Below the pieces are notes generated by a model. That model was not told the origin of the DNA. It searched no databases and worked only from the letters and a program-made list of their open reading frames with translations. From contig SKSA01000191.1 of assembly GCA_007118195.1 (NCBI GenBank), forward strand, positions 1 through 9,498: DNA of 9,498 nt, read 5' to 3'. The position numbers were made by a program, and so were the translations under genes. This DNA comes from Anaerobacillus sp. (GTDB lineage Bacteria; Bacillota; Bacilli; Bacillales; Anaerobacillaceae). This document shows, piece by piece, positions 6,711 to 9,498 of this stretch (position 1 is its first letter; every line of letters starts with the position of its first letter).

Positions 6711-7724
6711 CTAAAGATCAACTTCAAGCTCTTCTAATGAATCATGGATTGAGAGTAATTCAAAATACAAAATCCTTTTTGATGTAAAATGATGGAAGTA
6801 TTGATCTGATTTTGATATTTGATTAGCCTCATGTTTTAACCGTAAATCCAATTCATGAATTAGTGCATAATGACTATCCGGCATACTCATGTACTTCCCC
6901 TCAAATATTTCTTGGATAGATTTCATACTATTGATGATTAATTGTTTTTCTGAGTTTGACAATTGTGTCGGTTGATTTATATATTGTAAATTTCCTAAAT
7001 GAAGCACTAGTTTTTGCATAATTATATTCGCTTTTTTTAATTTTAAAAAACGTTTGTATTCACTTAATTTGATTTTATGATATTTCCACTCGCGCTCTTG
7101 AAACGAAATAAGTTCGCTCACTTTTTCGGTTGAATGTCTTAATTTTTCATATTTCACACTTGGTGAAGCAACCTGTGTCAACTGTAAAAAAAGAATACTA
7201 TGTATTGTTTCACCAAGTACTTTACTAGCTAACGAGAAATTTGGTTTCAGTTTCTCCTCAATCAAAGGCGTAAACTTCGGTGGTAATACATAAAAATTAA
7301 TCATTGATGAAACAATTAATCCAATCGAGGTTGTCCCTAACCTAGACACAAAAGCGAATAAGTAATGTCCATTTATGTCTGGGACCATTGCTACTGCGGT
7401 TAGCGTAGCTACTAAGATGCCTTCATGAAGCTTGAGCTTTTGACATAAAAAAATTGTTAAAACTGCAGCTAGTGTGTACGATAAAGCGGTTTCTCCCCAT
7501 AATGAAACAAACAGTACAGCTAACGCAGCACCAATGGCTGATGCCGGAAGACGCACAATTCCTTTTCTAATTGAATCTGATGCCGTCGGTTCAATCGTTA
7601 CAATGGCAGCGATAATAGCGAATTCAGCTGGTAAATTCAACATTAAACAGATCACAGCTGTAAGAAATACGGATATTCCAGTTTTTATGATTCTCCTGCC
7701 GATAAAACCTTTTTTATTTTTCAT
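6711..7724 (-). CDS. ArAE/FUSC-family (YqjA-like) membrane protein, putative aromatic acid exporter
   Basis: This integral membrane protein has about 337 residues, close to the family's usual 320-350. Numbered from the GTG at 7733, the N-terminal half carries about six hydrophobic segments (roughly 17-33, 37-50, 61-79, 82-97, 104-118, 124-150), including a motif-like IEPTASDSIRKG loop and an ending NFYVLPPKF that is typical of this family. The C-terminal half (about 155-340) is charged, helical and cytoplasmic, matching the usual C-terminal domain of YqjA-like proteins. The family is named after the E. coli AaeB aromatic-acid exporter, but substrates of the short Bacillus members are not established. 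An upstream in-frame GTG at 7733 is embedded in the SD sequence AGGTGA (7730-7735). The ATG at 7724, five bases downstream of that SD, is therefore preferred. It appears to be transcribed alone from the promoter at 7842-7871. Confidence 0.88.
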   Translation of the reverse strand: MKNKKGFIGRRIIKTGISVFLTAVICLMLNLPAEFAIIAAIVTIEPTASDSIRKGIVRLPASAIGAALAVLFVSLWGETALSYTLAAVLTIFLCQKLKLHEGILVATLTAVAMVPDINGHYLFAFVSRLGTTSIGLIVSSMINFYVLPPKFTPLIEEKLKPNFSLASKVLGETIHSILFLQLTQVASPSVKYEKLRHSTEKVSELISFQEREWKYHKIKLSEYKRFLKLKKANIIMQKLVLHLGNLQYINQPTQLSNSEKQLIINSMKSIQEIFEGKYMSMPDSHYALIHELDLRLKHEANQISKSDQYFHHFTSKRILYFELLSIHDSLEELEVDL

Positions 7725-7729
7725 ATATT

Positions 7730-7735
7730 TCACCT
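7730..7735 (-). promoter_or_regulatory. Ribosome binding site deciding the exporter start
   Basis: AGGTGA on the minus strand matches part of the AAGGAGGTGA anti-SD complement. It contains the possible GTG start (7733-7731), which therefore cannot use it, and sits five bases before the ATG at 7724-7722. This favours the ATG. Confidence 0.65.
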
Positions 7736-7822
7736 ATGTAAGTGAATTTCATAATTACCTAAATTGAGCCATATCAAACGATAGATAGTTACGAGCGACT
7801 TAACGCAACTACCTATAGATAC

Positions 7823-7858
7823 TTAATGGCGATAATATTGAATTATAAAATCCATTAA
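7823..7858. repeat. AT-rich inverted repeat overlapping the exporter promoter
   Basis: TTAATGG (7823-7829) and CCATTAA (7852-7858) form perfect 7-bp arms, with a nested ATAAT/ATTAT pair inside (7832-7836 and 7842-7846). The dyad covers the -10 hexamer and the expected transcription start, a position suited to a repressor operator. Because it is AT-rich, chance occurrence is possible. Confidence 0.4.
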
Positions 7859-7871
7859 TGTAGAGATTCAA
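7842..7871 (-). promoter_or_regulatory. Candidate sigma-A promoter for the exporter gene
   Basis: Read on the minus strand, TTGAAT (7871-7866) and a perfect TATAAT (7847-7842) are separated by 18 bp, a good sigma-A arrangement. Transcription would begin near 7835, leaving an untranslated leader of about 110 bases. The promoter is only about 25 bp beyond the T-tract of the preceding kinase terminator, consistent with an independent unit. Confidence 0.55.
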
Positions 7872-7894
7872 AAAATATTCACTTTAATTTTATC

Positions 7895-7926
7895 ATAAAA
7901 AGAAACACATGCCTTTACGACATGTG
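7895..7926 (-). terminator. Intrinsic terminator overlapping the end of the kinase gene
   Basis: On the minus strand CACATGTC (7926-7919) pairs with GGCATGTG (7913-7906) as an 8-bp stem with one G-U pair and a GTAAA loop, followed by TTTCTTTTTA (7905-7896). This is a standard rho-independent terminator. The kinase stop codon TAA (7917-7915) lies within the loop, so the 5' arm is coding sequence. Confidence 0.75.
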
Positions 7927-9180
7927 CTTTGCGTTTTTAATCGGCAATTGTATTTTAATCTTCGTCCCTACTTCTTCTTTGCTTGTAATTTCTATTTTTC
8001 CATCGTGTTGTTGAACGATTTTATGACTTACCGTTAAACCTAGGCCTGTACCTTTTTCTTTTGAAGAATAAAAAGGTTCACCTAGTCGCTTTTGAAAGTC
8101 TTCAGGTATTCCAATCCCATCGTCTTCTACGGTCACTACAACATTTTCATTATGGTTTTTCACTATATTTACCGAGACATTCCCTTTCTCTTTACAGGCT
8201 TCTATGGCATTTTTTATAAGGTTGATGAACAGTTGTTTTAATTGGTTCTTTTCACAATCTATGAATATTGCTTCTTGCGGCTGGAAGTGAATTGTTACGT
8301 TATTCATATTCGCTTGAGTTTGTAGTAAGGATACAATGTCTCCAACGATTTCTTTTAAATCGTACGTTGAAAAAGCCATTTTTTGTGGTTTGGCTAAAAG
8401 TAATAATTCACCGACAATATGATTAATTCGATCTAATTCCTTCGTCATGATGTCATAATACGTTTCGTTCGTTTTATCCTTTTTCGCAAGGAGATGAACA
8501 AACCCTTTAATGGACGTTAATGGATTTCTTATTTCATGACCAACACTAGCGGCTAGTTCTCCGACGATCGAAAGTTTTTCCTTTTTCCTTAAATGTTCTT
8601 CGGCTAATTTCCGATCCGTAATATCTCGGCCGATAACAACTAAGCCTTTTCTATTACCATCTTCGTAAAATAAAGGCACTTTGATCGTTTCAAAGTATTT
8701 TATTGTGCCATCTGGGATAGGGAGTTCTTCTTCACAACGAGTAATTTCCTGATTGTTCCAGGCTTCTTCGTCTGATGTTTCGCAATAAAGTAAAGATTTA
8801 CGATAAAAATCGGTGTGCTCGGCAAGTTCAAAATCTTTTTTTCCTTGATAGTCAACATTTTCTAACTGAAAGAGTTTTAAGCAAAAATCATTAGCTTTTA
8901 CCCAACGCCCTTCTCCATCTTTAAACGTTACAAAATCGACCATTGAATTGATTAACGTAGAAAGTTTTTCTTCTTGTTCTTTACAACTATTTAACTCTTC
9001 CATCTTTTTTAAAATAAAATAAATACAAATACCAGTTAAGAAAATAAAGAAAATCCCTTTTACTTTTTGGACGGTCATCGCCATCTCTAAAGGAATATAT
9101 TTTTCAACTAAAAAGTCAGTAATGATAATCCACGAAATTCCAAATGTTATATATATCCATAAAATTTGTCTTTTTTTCAA
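7915..9180 (-). CDS. Membrane PAS sensor histidine kinase, sporulation-kinase-like
   Basis: This 421-residue membrane kinase has two transmembrane helices (about 6-24 and 41-58) with only a short external loop between them. A cytoplasmic PAS domain follows (about 72-190, ending in VIGRDITDRK), then HisKA with H215 in GHEIRNPLTSIKGF, and HATPase_c with N-box N324, G1 DDGIG (353-357) and G2 GTGLGL (377-382). The H-box closely resembles that of the Spo0F-directed kinases KinA/KinE, and no response regulator is encoded beside it, so it may feed the sporulation phosphorelay. This is an inference; the stand-alone receiver 3 kb away is another possible partner. With so little outside the membrane, sensing is likely intramembrane or by PAS. 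The start is TTG, supported by AAAGGAG eight bases upstream (9189-9195) and by the need to keep the first helix. It is probably monocistronic, with its own terminator. Confidence 0.92.
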   Translation of the reverse strand: MKKRQILWIYITFGISWIIITDFLVEKYIPLEMAMTVQKVKGIFFIFLTGICIYFILKKMEELNSCKEQEEKLSTLINSMVDFVTFKDGEGRWVKANDFCLKLFQLENVDYQGKKDFELAEHTDFYRKSLLYCETSDEEAWNNQEITRCEEELPIPDGTIKYFETIKVPLFYEDGNRKGLVVIGRDITDRKLAEEHLRKKEKLSIVGELAASVGHEIRNPLTSIKGFVHLLAKKDKTNETYYDIMTKELDRINHIVGELLLLAKPQKMAFSTYDLKEIVGDIVSLLQTQANMNNVTIHFQPQEAIFIDCEKNQLKQLFINLIKNAIEACKEKGNVSVNIVKNHNENVVVTVEDDGIGIPEDFQKRLGEPFYSSKEKGTGLGLTVSHKIVQQHDGKIEITSKEEVGTKIKIQLPIKNAKHMS

Positions 9181-9188
9181 GTGAAAGA

Positions 9189-9195
9189 CTCCTTT
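9189..9195 (-). promoter_or_regulatory. Strong ribosome binding site supporting a TTG start
   Basis: AAAGGAG on the minus strand is eight bases before the TTG at 9180-9178. No ATG or GTG in frame is placed as well, and later starts would remove the first membrane helix, so this site decides the start. Confidence 0.75.
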
Positions 9196-9219
9196 GTTAG
9201 TTAAATAGATTCGAAGTCT

Positions 9220-9228
9220 ATTTTAACA
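9220..9228 (-). promoter_or_regulatory. Candidate extended -10 promoter of the membrane kinase
   Basis: On the minus strand TGTTAAAAT reads as an extended -10 element (TG, one base, then TAAAAT, five of six matches to consensus). It lies about 40 bases before the TTG start. No recognisable -35 hexamer is found at 16-18 bp, which extended -10 promoters can tolerate. The 7-bp inverted repeat AAATAGA/TCTATTT (9203-9209 and 9217-9223) overlaps its downstream edge and expected start point. Confidence 0.4.
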
Positions 9229-9282
9229 TGTTTATAGTGCGAAAGTGTTGTAATTTTTTAGTAATACGAATTAACTCCCCTG

Positions 9283-9367
9283 TTTTTTCATATAAAACCA
9301 ACATGGCGATTGTCCGTGTCACCATCTAATATGTAAGAGACGGACGATTTCCTTCTCTTCACAGTGA
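9283..9367. repeat. Intergenic direct repeat, copy 1, with internal palindrome (9289-9333)
   Basis: This stretch aligns with 9411-9497 at an offset of 129-130 bp with small gaps. Shared blocks include TTTTTTCATA, AAAACC, CATGGCGATT, TCACCATCTA, TATG, then a degenerate GACGGACGATTT-like tail. Inside it, CATAT/ATATG-like outer arms enclose ATGGCGAT (9303-9310) and GTCACCAT (9318-9325), which pair except for one C-A mismatch. No open reading frame covers it. Confidence 0.75.
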
Positions 9368-9410
9368 CCTTCTAACGAATCTCAGACGCTCGTTCACAAA
9401 ATCATCCGCC

Positions 9411-9497
9411 TTTTTTTCATACAAAACCCTCATGGCGATTACCCGTCACCATCTACTATGAAAAAATGTCGGTCGACTTTCTTTCGCTTCGCTGTAA
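9411..9497. repeat. Intergenic direct repeat, copy 2, with internal palindrome (9418-9460)
   Basis: This is the second copy of the repeat at 9283-9367. Its palindrome is more symmetrical: TTTTTTCATA (9413 onward, allowing one base of slip) mirrors the TATGAAAAAA at 9457-9466, and ATGGCGAT (9432-9439) faces GTCACCAT (9445-9452). The downstream part (GTCGGTCGACTTT onward) matches the copy 1 tail and runs to the window edge, so the element may extend beyond it. Its direction and mobility are unknown; no transposase is present. Confidence 0.75.
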
Positions 9498-9498
9498 A

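Larger units (their letters stand above)
9181..9498. other. Gene-free stretch upstream of the membrane kinase
   Basis: No coding region is supported in these 318 bases on either strand. The first 50 bases hold the kinase ribosome binding site and candidate promoter. From 9283 to the end the sequence is mostly the two related repeats. The 43-base spacer between them (9368-9410) shows nothing recognisable. Confidence 0.7.

Noticed and set aside
7474..7767. Plus-strand 97-residue open frame opposite the exporter start
   Set aside because: It is antisense to the membrane segments of the exporter; the composition is a shadow of the real gene.
9283..9498. CRISPR array
   Set aside because: There are only two imperfect copies of about 85 bp with internal palindromes and a 43-bp spacer; no short exact repeats or cas genes are present.

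Overview
The window looks like chromosome from a low-GC, Gram-positive, endospore-forming bacterium of the Bacillaceae (Bacillus/Alkalihalobacillus-like). Supporting signs are AT-rich DNA, strong AGGAGGTGA-type ribosome binding sites, frequent GTG/TTG starts, a RocB-type M20 hydrolase, a YqjA-type ArAE exporter, and a histidine kinase whose H-box resembles the Spo0F-directed sporulation kinases. The genus is an inference; there is no rRNA or other marker here.

Layout. Positions 34-2761 carry two plus-strand genes: a lipoprotein with a probable DUF4309 domain, and a full-length rocB-like gene with its own candidate promoter. The rest is on the minus strand and converges on rocB at a small gap (2762-2865) that holds a GC-rich hairpin. 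In transcription order from the right end, the minus-strand genes are: a two-TM PAS histidine kinase (TTG start, 9180-7915) with an intrinsic terminator whose loop contains the stop codon; an ArAE/FUSC-type membrane protein (7724-6711) with a good candidate sigma-A promoter; and a three-gene signalling cluster (6437-2866).

The cluster is the most interesting part. It encodes (i) Hpt-REC-GGDEF-REC, an apparently active diguanylate cyclase with an intact GGEEF site and RxxD inhibitory site; (ii) a stand-alone CheY/Spo0F-like receiver; and (iii) a soluble hybrid kinase PAS-HisKA-HATPase-REC, translationally coupled to (ii) by an 8-nt overlap. Together they supply one kinase, one Hpt and four receivers, all with intact phosphorylation residues. 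This is enough for a self-contained His-Asp-His-Asp phosphorelay ending in c-di-GMP synthesis, with no DNA-binding output domain.

Non-coding structure. Three related imperfect palindromes (outer CATA...TATG arms, inner ATGGCG...CCAT arms) lie at 2761-2810, 9289-9333 and 9418-9460. The last two sit inside an approximately 85-bp direct repeat that runs to the window end. A separate hairpin with two competing 5' arms lies at 6632-6680 between the exporter and the signalling cluster.
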